From an uncultured Dechloromonas sp. (GTDB lineage: Bacteria > Pseudomonadota > Gammaproteobacteria > Burkholderiales > Rhodocyclaceae), in assembly GCF_945957265.1 (NCBI RefSeq), contig NZ_CAMFKO010000009.1, positions 45,868 to 109,867 on the forward strand: a stretch of DNA of 64,000 bases. Reading direction: 5' to 3'. Each line of letters starts with the position of its first letter. Within the stretch, counting starts at the first letter, position 1. Under the pieces are notes generated by a model. The model searched no databases, had not been told where the DNA came from, and saw nothing but the letters and a program-made list of their open reading frames with translations. A program made the position numbers and the translations under genes. Shown here one piece after another: positions 26,015 to 33,238 of the stretch.

Positions 26015-27745
26015 ATGGCGCAGGGATCGAACAACAACGACGCTTTCATGGGTTCTGCCGCGCAGTTCATGCAGGCAGGGCAGAACATGATGCAGCAGTT
26101 CATGGATTATCTCGGCAAGTCGGGCGCTCAGTCCGCTGCCATGCCACCGCCGGTTGCCGATCCGCAGGCGCTGACTACGCTGCAGAAACAGTTCATGGAC
26201 CAGCAGATGTCGCTGTGGCAGTCGGTACTCGCCAAGCAGCAGGGCCAGGAACCCGCCTTCAAGGTGGCGCCGGAGCCGGGCGATCGGCGTTTTTCGGCAC
26301 CGGAGTGGAAGGAAAGCCCGATCTACGATTACCTGCACCAGGCCTACCTGCTCAATACCCAGTACCTGAAGCAGATGGTCGAGGTGATTCCGGCCCAGGA
26401 CGACAAGGCCAAGGAGCGCATGCGTTTCCTGGCACGCCAGATGGCCGATGCCATGGCGCCGTCGAATTTCGCCGCGACCAATCCTGAGTTCATCAAACTG
26501 GCCCTCGAAACCAAGGGGCAGAGCATCACCGACGGCATCAACAACCTGATCAAGGATTTCGAAAAAGGCCGTATTTCGATGACCGACGAGTCGGTGTTCG
26601 AGGTCGGCAAGAACATCGCGACGACGGAAGGTGCCGTCGTTTTCGAAAACGACCTGATGCAGTTGATCCAGTACGCGCCGCTCACCCCCAAGGTCGGAAC
26701 CCGGCCGCTGGTCGTCGTGCCGCCGTGCATCAACAAGTTCTACATCATGGACCTGCAGCCGGACAATTCGTTGATCCGCTACGCTGTGGAGCAGGGCAAC
26801 ACGGTATTCCTGGTTTCCTGGCGCAACCCGCAGGAAGAACTGGGACATCTCGGCTGGGACGACTACCTCGAGCAGGGGCCGATCGCCGCCTTGCAGGTGG
26901 CCCGGGAAATCACCAAGGTCAAGCAGGTCAATGCGCTGGGCTTTTGTGTCGGCGGCACCGTTCTCACCTCGGCCCTGGCCGTGCTCAAGGCCCGTGGCGA
27001 GAGCCCGGTGGCGTCGCTGACCCTGCTCACGACGCTGCTCGATTTCTCCGATACCGGCGAAATCGGCCTGTTCATCGACGAGCAAGGCGTGGCGACACGC
27101 GAGTCGACGATCGGCCAGGGCGGACTGCTGCCGGCGCGCGACCTGCAGAATACCTTCTCCTTTCTGCGCGCCAACGACCTGGTCTGGAACTACGTGACCG
27201 GCAACTATCTCAAGGGACAGAAGCCGCAGGCTTTCGACCTGCTCTACTGGAACTCCGATTCGACCAACCTGCCGGGACCGTTCGCCGCCTGGTACATGCG
27301 CAACATGTATCTGGAAAACAGCCTGCGCGTGCCGGGCAAGCTGACCATGTGCGGCGAGCAGGTCGACCTGGGCAAGCTCGACATGCCGGTCTATCTGCTG
27401 GCCACCCGCGAGGATCACATCGTGCCGTGGCAGTCGGCCTACCAGAGCACACGCCTGCTGGGCGGCAAGATTCGCTTCGTGCTGGGCGCTTCCGGCCACA
27501 TCGCCGGGGTGATCAATCCGGTCAGCAAGAACAAGCGCAGCTACTGGGTGAACGATGAGGTGAAAACCGATGCCGAGGGCTGGCTGGCCGCGGCGGAGGA
27601 AAGGAAGGGAAGCTGGTGGGCCGACTGGGCCGGCTGGCTGAAACCGTTGTCAGGAGAGCAGCGGGCACCGCGCAAGCCGGGAAATGCCAAATACAAGGCC
27701 ATCGAGCCAGCGCCCGGACGCTACGTCAAGGAACGCGCGGTATAA
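26015..27745 (+). CDS. phaC: Class I poly(3-hydroxyalkanoate) synthase
   Basis: Polymerises 3-hydroxyacyl-CoA into PHA granules. About 576 residues. The modified lipase box GFCVGG holds the catalytic Cys near residue 311; the Asp is in REDHIVPW (about 467) and the His in GHIAGVINP (about 495), spaced as in Cupriavidus PhaC. An in-frame ATG at 25964 would add 17 residues, but that stretch uses codons rare in this genome (AGA, ACA, CCA), so the ATG at 26015 is preferred. Two acetoacetyl-CoA reductase genes follow at once. No phaA is in the window. Confidence 0.94.
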   Translation: MAQGSNNNDAFMGSAAQFMQAGQNMMQQFMDYLGKSGAQSAAMPPPVADPQALTTLQKQFMDQQMSLWQSVLAKQQGQEPAFKVAPEPGDRRFSAPEWKESPIYDYLHQAYLLNTQYLKQMVEVIPAQDDKAKERMRFLARQMADAMAPSNFAATNPEFIKLALETKGQSITDGINNLIKDFEKGRISMTDESVFEVGKNIATTEGAVVFENDLMQLIQYAPLTPKVGTRPLVVVPPCINKFYIMDLQPDNSLIRYAVEQGNTVFLVSWRNPQEELGHLGWDDYLEQGPIAALQVAREITKVKQVNALGFCVGGTVLTSALAVLKARGESPVASLTLLTTLLDFSDTGEIGLFIDEQGVATRESTIGQGGLLPARDLQNTFSFLRANDLVWNYVTGNYLKGQKPQAFDLLYWNSDSTNLPGPFAAWYMRNMYLENSLRVPGKLTMCGEQVDLGKLDMPVYLLATREDHIVPWQSAYQSTRLLGGKIRFVLGASGHIAGVINPVSKNKRSYWVNDEVKTDAEGWLAAAEERKGSWWADWAGWLKPLSGEQRAPRKPGNAKYKAIEPAPGRYVKERAV

Positions 27746-27765
27746 AACTTCCCGAGGAGATAAAA

Positions 27766-28506
27766 ATGTCCCGAGTTGCACTGATTACCGGCGGTATGGG
27801 CGGGCTTGGCGAAGCCATCTGCATCAAGATGGCAGCGCTGGGCTACAAGGTCGTGACCACGTATTCGCCGGGCAATGCCAAGGTGGATGGATGGCTGAAG
27901 GGCATGAACAACATGGGCTATGGCTTCAAGGCCTACCCGTGCGACGTGACCGATTTCGATTCGGCCAAGGCCTGTGTCGATACGGTGACCCGGGAGGTCG
28001 GCCCGGTCGACGTGCTGGTCAACAACGCCGGCATCACCCGCGACATGACCTTCAAGAAGATGACCAAGGCCGACTGGGATGCGGTCATGAACACCAATCT
28101 CGATTCCGTCTTCAACATGACCAAGCAGGTCATGGACGGCATGATCGAGCGCAAGTGGGGGCGCGTGGTCAACGTATCCTCGGTCAATGGCCAGAAGGGC
28201 GCCTTCGGCCAAACCAACTATTCGGCGGCCAAGGCAGGCATGCATGGCTTCACCAAGGCGCTGGCCCTGGAAGTGGCGAAGCAGGGCGTGACCGTGAACA
28301 CCATTTCCCCGGGTTATATCGGTACCAAGATGGTGACCGCCATTCCGCAGGAAATCCTCGATTCGAAAATTCTGCCGCAGATCCCGGTCAACCGCCTGGG
28401 CAAACCGGAAGAAATCGCCGGCCTCGTTGCCTATCTCGCTTCCGATGAAGCGGCATTCGTCACCGGGGCCAATATTTCCATCAACGGCGGCCAGCACATG
28501 TTCTGA
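27766..28506 (+). CDS. phaB: Acetoacetyl-CoA reductase, copy 1
   Basis: NADPH-dependent short-chain dehydrogenase that reduces acetoacetyl-CoA to (R)-3-hydroxybutyryl-CoA for PhaC. A 246-residue protein. Cofactor motif TGGMGGLGEA, NNAG in VLVNNAGITRDMTF, and the catalytic Ser/Tyr/Lys in NVSSVNGQKGAFGQTNYSAAKAG. The start MSRVALITGG follows a good ribosome site (GAGGAG) 20 bases after phaC, so they are co-transcribed. It is clearly paralogous to the next gene. Confidence 0.95.
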   Translation: MSRVALITGGMGGLGEAICIKMAALGYKVVTTYSPGNAKVDGWLKGMNNMGYGFKAYPCDVTDFDSAKACVDTVTREVGPVDVLVNNAGITRDMTFKKMTKADWDAVMNTNLDSVFNMTKQVMDGMIERKWGRVVNVSSVNGQKGAFGQTNYSAAKAGMHGFTKALALEVAKQGVTVNTISPGYIGTKMVTAIPQEILDSKILPQIPVNRLGKPEEIAGLVAYLASDEAAFVTGANISINGGQHMF

Positions 28507-28556
28507 CCGACGTACTTTTTACCCCGCTCTATTTAAATCAAGGAAGGAAAAATACT

Positions 28557-29300
28557 ATGACGCAACGTATTGCTCTCGTTACTGGCGCTATGGGTGGTCT
28601 TGGAACCGCAATCTGTCAGCAACTGGCTGCTGCCGGCCACAAGGTGGTTGCTTCTTACCACCCGCAATTCGACAACAAGGAAGAGTGGCTGAAGGATATG
28701 GCTGCCGCCGGTTTCAACGATTTCGTCTGTGTCGCTGGCGACGTTTCCTCGCTGGAAGACTGCCAGAAGATGGTTGCCGAAGCTGAAGCCGCTGCTGGCC
28801 CGATCGACATCCTGATCAACAACGCCGGTATCACCCGCGACCGCATGTTTGCCAAGATGGAAAAGGATGGCTGGGATGCCGTCATCGCCACCAACCTGAC
28901 CTCGCTGTTCAACATGACCAAGCAAGTCTCCGCCAAGATGGCCGAGCGCGGCTGGGGTCGCATCGTGAACATCTCCTCCGTCAACGGCGTCAAGGGTCAG
29001 GCTGGCCAGACCAACTACTCCGCTGCCAAGGCCGGCGTCATTGGCTTCACCAAGGCACTGGCCGCCGAACTGGCAAACAAGGGCGTGACCGTCAACGCCA
29101 TCTGCCCGGGCTACGTCGCCACCAAGATGGTCATGGCCATCAAGCCGGAAGTGCTGCAGACCATCGTCGACTCCGTGCCGATGAAGCGTCTGGCCAAGCC
29201 GGAAGAAATCGGCTACGCCTGCGCCTACCTGTCGAACGAACTGTCCGGCTTCACCACCGGCGCCACCATCAACATCAACGGCGGCCTGTACTACCAGTAA
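28557..29300 (+). CDS. phaB: Acetoacetyl-CoA reductase, copy 2
   Basis: A second PhaB, 247 residues, with TGAMGGLGTA, LINNAGITRDRMF and NISSVNGVKGQAGQTNYSAAKAG. It has the strongest ribosome site in the region (AAGGAAGGA). Codons in the first third favour GCT, GTT and GGT more than in its neighbours, which suggests selection for high expression rather than recent transfer, since later codons match the genome. A strong terminator follows. The 50-base gap after copy 1 has an AT-rich stretch and could hold its own promoter. Confidence 0.94.
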   Translation: MTQRIALVTGAMGGLGTAICQQLAAAGHKVVASYHPQFDNKEEWLKDMAAAGFNDFVCVAGDVSSLEDCQKMVAEAEAAAGPIDILINNAGITRDRMFAKMEKDGWDAVIATNLTSLFNMTKQVSAKMAERGWGRIVNISSVNGVKGQAGQTNYSAAKAGVIGFTKALAAELANKGVTVNAICPGYVATKMVMAIKPEVLQTIVDSVPMKRLAKPEEIGYACAYLSNELSGFTTGATININGGLYYQ

Positions 29301-29351
29301 CCGTAGATTGATGCTTTCCCATGTGTCGCAGTAAGACGCATGGGGTTAGGT

Positions 29352-29378
29352 AAAGCCCTGTAAATCAGGGCTTTTTTA
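29352..29378 (+). terminator. Intrinsic terminator after phaB copy 2
   Basis: Stem AAGCCCTG / CAGGGCTT with a 5-base loop and a following T-run (CTTTTTTATT). It closes the phaC-phaB-phaB transcript. Confidence 0.9.
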
Positions 29379-29470
29379 TTGCCTGTAAGTTGCCATTGGT
29401 CGGGAAAAGTGAGCAGCCGTGCGATGGCAAGAGAACTGCGCAGATTTGCAATCTTGGAAGGTTCAGTTCG

Positions 29471-29508
29471 CAGCCCGGAGGGACTCGAACCCCCGACCCT
29501 CTGCTCCG
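29471..29508 (-). other. tRNA 3'-half fragment (tRNA-Pro-like T arm)
   Basis: Read on the minus strand this has a full T arm (GGGGGTTCGAGTCCCTC) preceded by GGAGCAGAGGGTC, which resembles the 3' half of bacterial tRNA-Pro. The 5' half and the CCA end are missing, so it cannot be a working tRNA. Such fragments are left by integrases that use tRNA genes, which would fit the toxin-antitoxin pair alongside. No intact tRNA-Pro is in the window for comparison. Confidence 0.5.
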
Positions 29509-29520
29509 CGATTGGTGTGG

Positions 29521-29549
29521 TTGTAGTGTGTAGCGCATCGCGCTACAAT
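29521..29549 (+). promoter_or_regulatory. Promoter with palindromic operator for the toxin-antitoxin pair
   Basis: TTGTAG as -35 and TACAAT as -10, 17 bases apart, just before the toxin gene. The palindrome TGTAGCG-N5-CGCTACA (29529-29547) overlaps the -10 box, the usual place for autorepression by the antitoxin or complex. The hexamers and symmetry are seen directly; regulation is inferred. Confidence 0.7.
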
Positions 29550-29556
29550 GTCTGCC

Positions 29557-29835
29557 ATGATCAAACACTTCAAACATAAGGGTCTGAAGCTGTTTTTCGA
29601 GACTGGCAACAAATCGGGAATTCGCCCGGATCACGCTGCTCGATTGGCTCGTCAGCTACGCCAGTTGAACGACGCGCGGTCGGCCAAGGAAATGAATATG
29701 CCGGGCTGGAAGCTGCATCCGCTGGCCGGCGATCTTGCCGATCACTGGTCGGTGACGGTCAACGGAAACTGGCGCGTGACTTTCACGTTTGAAGGCGAGG
29801 ACGCCATCCTGGTCGATTACCAGGACTATCACTAG
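29557..29835 (+). CDS. higB: RelE/HigB-type toxin
   Basis: Probable ribosome-dependent mRNA interferase, 92 residues. The fold is recognised from MIKHFKHKGLKLFFETG at the start, LNDARSAKEMNMPGWKLHPLAG in the middle, and WSVTVNGNWRVTFTFEGEDAILVDYQDYH at the end, a typical HigB ending with the Asn/Trp/Arg group. It precedes the antitoxin by 9 bases, the reversed order of higBA modules. The start at 29557 (MIKHF) is preferred over the track start three codons earlier. Confidence 0.9.
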   Translation: MIKHFKHKGLKLFFETGNKSGIRPDHAARLARQLRQLNDARSAKEMNMPGWKLHPLAGDLADHWSVTVNGNWRVTFTFEGEDAILVDYQDYH

Positions 29836-29844
29836 GAGAATCGC

Positions 29845-30138
29845 ATGGGACGCATGTATAACCCGCCGCACCCCGGCGAAACCTTGAAGGAAGATGTTCT
29901 GCCGGCGCTTGGTCTGACGGTGACGCAGGCGGCCGAAGAGTTGGGTATCAACCGGGTAACGCTGTCGCGCGTGCTGAACGGTAAGGCCGGGGTCAGTATC
30001 GACCTGGCTCTGCGTCTGGAAGCATGGCTCGATGGACCGACTGCCGAGAACTGGCTTAAGGGACAGCTTGCCTATGATTTGTGGCAGGCTGAGCAGTGCC
30101 GCCCGGTGGTTAGTGTCAGGCATGCCAAGGCTGCTTAA
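29845..30138 (+). CDS. higA: HigA-type antitoxin, XRE-family
   Basis: A 97-residue DNA-binding antitoxin. It has the family start MYNPPHPGETLKEDVLPALGLTVTQAAEELGINRVTLSRVLNGKAGVS with a helix-turn-helix, and a C-terminal part (LRLEAWLDGPTAENWLKGQLAYDLWQ) that would bind the toxin. It should repress the operon through the palindrome at the promoter. It has a good ribosome site (AGGAGAATCGC). Confidence 0.93.
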   Translation: MGRMYNPPHPGETLKEDVLPALGLTVTQAAEELGINRVTLSRVLNGKAGVSIDLALRLEAWLDGPTAENWLKGQLAYDLWQAEQCRPVVSVRHAKAA

Positions 30139-30294
30139 AAACTGCCAAGCATTGTTGAAACGAGTAGCCCAGTGAGTAGCTTGATCAATGATCGGAATGA
30201 GGAATCATTGTGCTGCAATCGATAGAGGCTTATTGATGTACTACAGTAACGATGTTGGTTGCCGGCGCCTGTCGCTGGTAATCGCAACGCCTTG

Positions 30295-30320
30295 AAAAGC
30301 CCGGTTTTCCGGGCTTTTTT
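30295..30320 (+). terminator. Intrinsic terminator after the toxin-antitoxin pair
   Basis: Stem AAAAGCCCGG / CCGGGCTTTT with a 4-base TTTT loop and a T-run. It lies 156 bases downstream of higA. The intervening stretch (30139-30294) has no gene that I can support. Confidence 0.85.
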
Positions 30321-30361
30321 CTATTGAAAGAAATACGTGAGCGGCTTGTCGAGGTAGAAAA

Positions 30362-30586
30362 ATGAACCGTTTGTTATCGCTCTCCGTGGCTGCGCTCTTG
30401 CTGTCAGCCTGTTCAATTCTCGCGCCGAAGTGGCACTGGGAAAAGCCTGGCGGTAACTACGAGCAGGATGAACGCTTCTGCAAGGCGCAGACCTACAGCG
30501 GCACCGATGGCATGGTCACCCATGCCAGCGTACGGAGGATGCATGCTTGCATGGAGGGCAAAGGGTGGCGGAAGATCGAGAACTGA
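30362..30586 (+). CDS. Small lipoprotein
   Basis: A 74-residue precursor with signal peptide LLSLSVAALLLSACS and lipobox LSAC, giving a mature lipoprotein of about 57 residues with two further cysteines (FCKAQ and HACMEG). The mature part (KWHWEKPGGNYEQDERFCKAQ) looks like a conserved proteobacterial small lipoprotein; function unknown. The start lies 40 bases after the upstream terminator. Confidence 0.75.
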   Translation: MNRLLSLSVAALLLSACSILAPKWHWEKPGGNYEQDERFCKAQTYSGTDGMVTHASVRRMHACMEGKGWRKIEN

Positions 30587-30759
30587 GTACGCCACCGAGT
30601 TGCATGGGGTGCATGCATCACTATGTGACGCATGATCCGAACTTCCGCTATGGCTGCAGGGCTTTCGGTTTCAAAAGCCAACAATCGCCGATTCGTCTGG
30701 TTCAGAAGGCATCGGCGCAGCCGTGTCGATTGTTCGAGAAGAAGACAACTGTCCGCTGA
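30547..30759 (+). CDS. Small cysteine-rich cytoplasmic protein (CxxC, VTHDPNFRYGCRAFGFKS)
   Basis: Up to 70 residues. The core CMGCMHHYVTHDPNFRYGCR with AFGFKSQQSP resembles a small family of proteobacterial proteins with four cysteines that may bind metal (CxxC, GC, PC). Members have sometimes been mislabelled uracil-DNA glycosylase; no catalytic motif is present. The start is unclear: ATG 30547 overlaps the lipoprotein gene by 40 bases, and GTG 30565 by 22. The C-terminus ends LFEKKTTVR. Confidence 0.55.
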   Translation: MHGGQRVAEDRELSTPPSCMGCMHHYVTHDPNFRYGCRAFGFKSQQSPIRLVQKASAQPCRLFEKKTTVR

Positions 30760-30763
30760 GCCA

Positions 30764-30925
30764 TCATGCCCTGCGGTCGCCACCTGTTCGCTGGCCTTTT
30801 CGGCGGTCATTGCCGTGAGAATTCCTCACGCCACGGCCGCGCAAAAGCAGGGCTGGCACCAGGAACAGGACAAGCAGGATGAGGATGGAAAGCAGCAGGT
30901 GGTTGTCGAGAATGGCGTCTAGCAC
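30764..30925 (-). CDS. Possible small single-helix membrane protein
   Basis: A 53-residue reading frame too short for the ORF track. It starts with GTG at 30925, preceded by GGAGAAG with 6-base spacing. It has a strongly hydrophobic stretch (HLLLSILILLVLFLVPALLL) followed by a basic, polar tail (RGRGVRNSHGNDRRKGQRT). It stops 5 bases from the convergent CxxC gene. Hydrophobicity, ribosome site and placement support it, but there is no homology evidence. Confidence 0.45.
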   Translation of the reverse strand: MLDAILDNHLLLSILILLVLFLVPALLLRGRGVRNSHGNDRRKGQRTGGDRRA

Positions 30926-31042
30926 GGGTTTCTTCTCCGGCGTGTTGCTGCGGGTTGGACATGGGTCGGAGGCAAGGGTTGCATGGCTTGGGGTGCCGTC
31001 AATTCCCCGGATTGTTGCCGAACCGCCGGTACACCAGTGTGG

Positions 31043-31068
31043 ATTTCAGCATGAAATATTGCTGAAAT
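31043..31068. promoter_or_regulatory. Inverted repeat upstream of phaR
   Basis: Perfect 8-bp arms ATTTCAGC and GCTGAAAT separated by 10 bases, about 95 bases before the phaR start. A second, partly overlapping pair TTGCTG / CAGCAA spans 31059-31086. Both are placed for an autoregulatory operator of PhaR, which is known to repress its own gene in related species. It could also be a terminator-like hairpin without a T-run. Confidence 0.5.
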
Positions 31069-31116
31069 TTTGCATCGCAGCAGCAAACGGGCGCCTGTGG
31101 GGGCTCAGTTTTTTCG

Positions 31117-31122
31117 TATAAT
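31117..31122 (+). promoter_or_regulatory. -10 box of the phaR promoter
   Basis: A perfect TATAAT lies 40 bases before the phaR start. No good -35 hexamer is visible at the expected distance (GCCTGT/CTGTGG), so activation or a weak -35 is possible. Confidence 0.55.
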
Positions 31123-31161
31123 GTTGCGCTGCACACAAACCAATGTTTTGAGGATCGCAGC

Positions 31162-31704
31162 ATGTCGGAACCGGTACGCCTGATCAAGAAATACCCCAAC
31201 CGTCGTCTTTACGATACCAAGACGAGTGCGTACATCACCCTTGGCGACGTCAAGGATCTGGTGCTCAAGTTCGAGGTTTTCATGGTGGTCGATGCCAAGA
31301 CCGGTGACGACCTCACCCGCAGTATCCTGCTCCAGATCATCCTCGAGGAGGAAACCGGCGGCGTACCGATGTTCTCCAGCGAACTGCTCTCCGGCTTCAT
31401 CCGTTTCTACGGCAGCACCATGCAGGGCATGCTGGGCAAGTACCTGGAAAACAACATGAAGACCTTCGTCGATTTCCAGCAGAAGCTGCAGGATCAGTCG
31501 CGAACCATTTATGGTGCCGCTGACAACACGCATCTGCAGACCGATTTCTGGAACCAGTTCCTGAATTTCCAGCAGCCGGCCATGCAGAGCATGATGACTG
31601 CCTACATGGACCAGTCCAAGAAGATGTTCCAGTCGATGCAGGATCAACTGCAGAGCCAGACGCGCAACATGTTCACCGGTTTCCAGGACAAGCCCGAAAA
31701 GTAG
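31162..31704 (+). CDS. phaR: PHA synthesis repressor PhaR
   Basis: DNA- and PHA-binding regulator that represses phasin genes and itself until granules titrate it away. A 180-residue protein. The DNA-binding part RLIKKYPNRRLYDTKTSAYITLGDVKDLV (residues 6-35) is the highly conserved PhaR signature, followed by the PHB-accumulation regulatory domain. The C-terminal half is rich in Gln, Met and Phe (MDQSKKMFQSMQDQLQSQTRNMF), suited to granule binding. It is separated from phaC-phaB by about 1.9 kb containing the toxin-antitoxin pair and small genes. Confidence 0.95.
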   Translation: MSEPVRLIKKYPNRRLYDTKTSAYITLGDVKDLVLKFEVFMVVDAKTGDDLTRSILLQIILEEETGGVPMFSSELLSGFIRFYGSTMQGMLGKYLENNMKTFVDFQQKLQDQSRTIYGAADNTHLQTDFWNQFLNFQQPAMQSMMTAYMDQSKKMFQSMQDQLQSQTRNMFTGFQDKPEK

Positions 31705-31735
31705 GGTTTCCCGCCGGCGCCTGTCGCCGATGAAT

Positions 31736-31764
31736 AAAAAATGGCCGTTTCGACGGCCATTTTT
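31736..31764. terminator. Bidirectional intrinsic terminator
   Basis: Stem ATGGCCGT / ACGGCCAT with TTCG loop, A-run on the left and T-run on the right. It sits between the converging phaR and efflux outer-membrane genes. Confidence 0.9.
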
Positions 31765-31810
31765 CGTTGGCGGGCGGCGCTACTAAGTCGCCGCCCGTTT
31801 TTCCTGGCGA

Positions 31811-33238
31811 TCAGCTCTGGCTGTCGGCCTTCCAGCCGCCACCCAGGGCCTTGAACAGTTCGACCGAGGTACTCAGGCGGGCCTGGCGGACGCCGATCGC
31901 GGACAGTTGCGCCTCGTTCAGGGTGCGCTGGGCATCGAGCACTTCCAGGTAGCCGGCATGGCCGGCTTCGTAGCGCAGGCGGGAGACGGCCATGGCCTTT
32001 TCGGCGCGGTCGACCCGGGTGCCTTGCGCCTTCTCCTCCTCGCCGTACTCGCGCAGGCTGACCAGCGCATCGCGGACTTCCTTGTAGGCGGTCTGCAGGC
32101 TGTTCTGCCAGGCGACCAGCGATTGCTGGTTGAGGGCCTTGGCCTGGTCGACACGGGCCGAGGTGCGGCCGAAATCGAGGATGGGCATCAAGGCCGACAG
32201 GCCGAGCGACCAGGTGCTGGAGCCGGCGCTGAACAGGTCGGACAGCGTCTTGCTCTCGCTGCCCAGGCTGCCGGTGAGCGTGAATTTCGGGAAGTAACCG
32301 GCCTTGGCGACGCCGATGCTGGCATTGGCGGCGATCAGTTCCTGCTCGGCCTGGCGCACGTCCGGGCGGCCTTCGACGAGGTCGGCTGGCAGGCCGGCCG
32401 GCGGTTCGGGCAGGATCGGCAACTGCTTGAGGTCGCCGGCCGCAATCTTCAGTGTCGGATTGCCGGTGAGCAGGGCGAGCTGGTGCTCGGCCAGCGTGCG
32501 CTGACGACGTTGCTCGGCCAGTTGGGCCTGCGCGGCCGCCAGCAGGCCTTCTGCCTGGTAGCCGTCGAGCGGCGAGGCCAGGCCGGCGTCGACGCGGGTC
32601 TTGACCAGCTTGAGGCTTTCCTCGCGCGTCTTCACGGTTTCGGCGGTGACGGCGAGCTGGGCATCGTAGGCGCGCAGGGCGAGGTAGGTGTCGGCAACCA
32701 GGCCGGCGACGCTCAGGCGAATCGAGTCGTGGGAATACTGGGTGGCCAGGATGCTGGCCTGAGCCGCTTCGTTGGTGCGCCGGATGCGGCCCCAGACATC
32801 GAGCTCGAACGATGTGCTCAGCCCGGCGCTGCGCGCCTGGCGAATCCGCGGTTGGGTGGCGACATAGGTGGCTGTCCTGGTGCTGGCCTTGGTGTTGCTG
32901 ACGCCGGCCGAGCCGTCGATTTGCGGGAAGAAGGAAGCGCCGGCCTCGCGGGCCACGGCATCGGCCTGCTCGACGCGGGCGATGGCCTGGCGCAGGCTGG
33001 CGTTGCCGGTCAGCGCCTGATCGACCAGGTCGTTCAGGGTCGCATCGTTGAACAGCGTCCACCACGCCGGGTTGATGGCCGGGTTGCTGGCGACGGCGAC
33101 GTTTTCGGCCGGCTTGGCTTCGCTGAAGACGGCCGGCAGCAGGGATGCCGGGCGCAGGTAGTCCGGGCCGACGGCGCAGCCGCTCAGGGCGAGTGCGAAA
33201 GCGAGCGGGGTCAGACGGATGAGGGTGCGGGAATTCAT
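31811..33238 (-). CDS. Outer-membrane efflux lipoprotein (OprM/NodT family)
   Basis: Outer-membrane channel of the tripartite pump, 475 residues. Signal peptide and lipobox LALSGCAVGPDY at the start, followed by the NodT/OprM pattern WWTLFNDATLNDLVDQALTGNASLRQAIARVEQA. The two TolC-like repeats include RPDVRQAEQELIAANASIGVAKAGYFP. The start ATG at 33238 overlaps the RND gene stop by 4 bases and has GGAGGAAAAGGC as ribosome site; the track's earlier start lies inside that gene. It is the last gene of the efflux operon. Confidence 0.93.
   Translation of the reverse strand: MNSRTLIRLTPLAFALALSGCAVGPDYLRPASLLPAVFSEAKPAENVAVASNPAINPAWWTLFNDATLNDLVDQALTGNASLRQAIARVEQADAVAREAGASFFPQIDGSAGVSNTKASTRTATYVATQPRIRQARSAGLSTSFELDVWGRIRRTNEAAQASILATQYSHDSIRLSVAGLVADTYLALRAYDAQLAVTAETVKTREESLKLVKTRVDAGLASPLDGYQAEGLLAAAQAQLAEQRRQRTLAEHQLALLTGNPTLKIAAGDLKQLPILPEPPAGLPADLVEGRPDVRQAEQELIAANASIGVAKAGYFPKFTLTGSLGSESKTLSDLFSAGSSTWSLGLSALMPILDFGRTSARVDQAKALNQQSLVAWQNSLQTAYKEVRDALVSLREYGEEEKAQGTRVDRAEKAMAVSRLRYEAGHAGYLEVLDAQRTLNEAQLSAIGVRQARLSTSVELFKALGGGWKADSQS

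Noticed and set aside
29471-29508. Intact tRNA gene on the minus strand
   Set aside because: Only the T arm and part of the 3' half are present; D arm, anticodon stem 5' side and acceptor 5' strand cannot be found in the adjacent sequence.
30879-31121. 80-residue ORF on the plus strand before phaR
   Set aside because: It covers the phaR promoter and the inverted repeats, lacks a ribosome site and has no domain.
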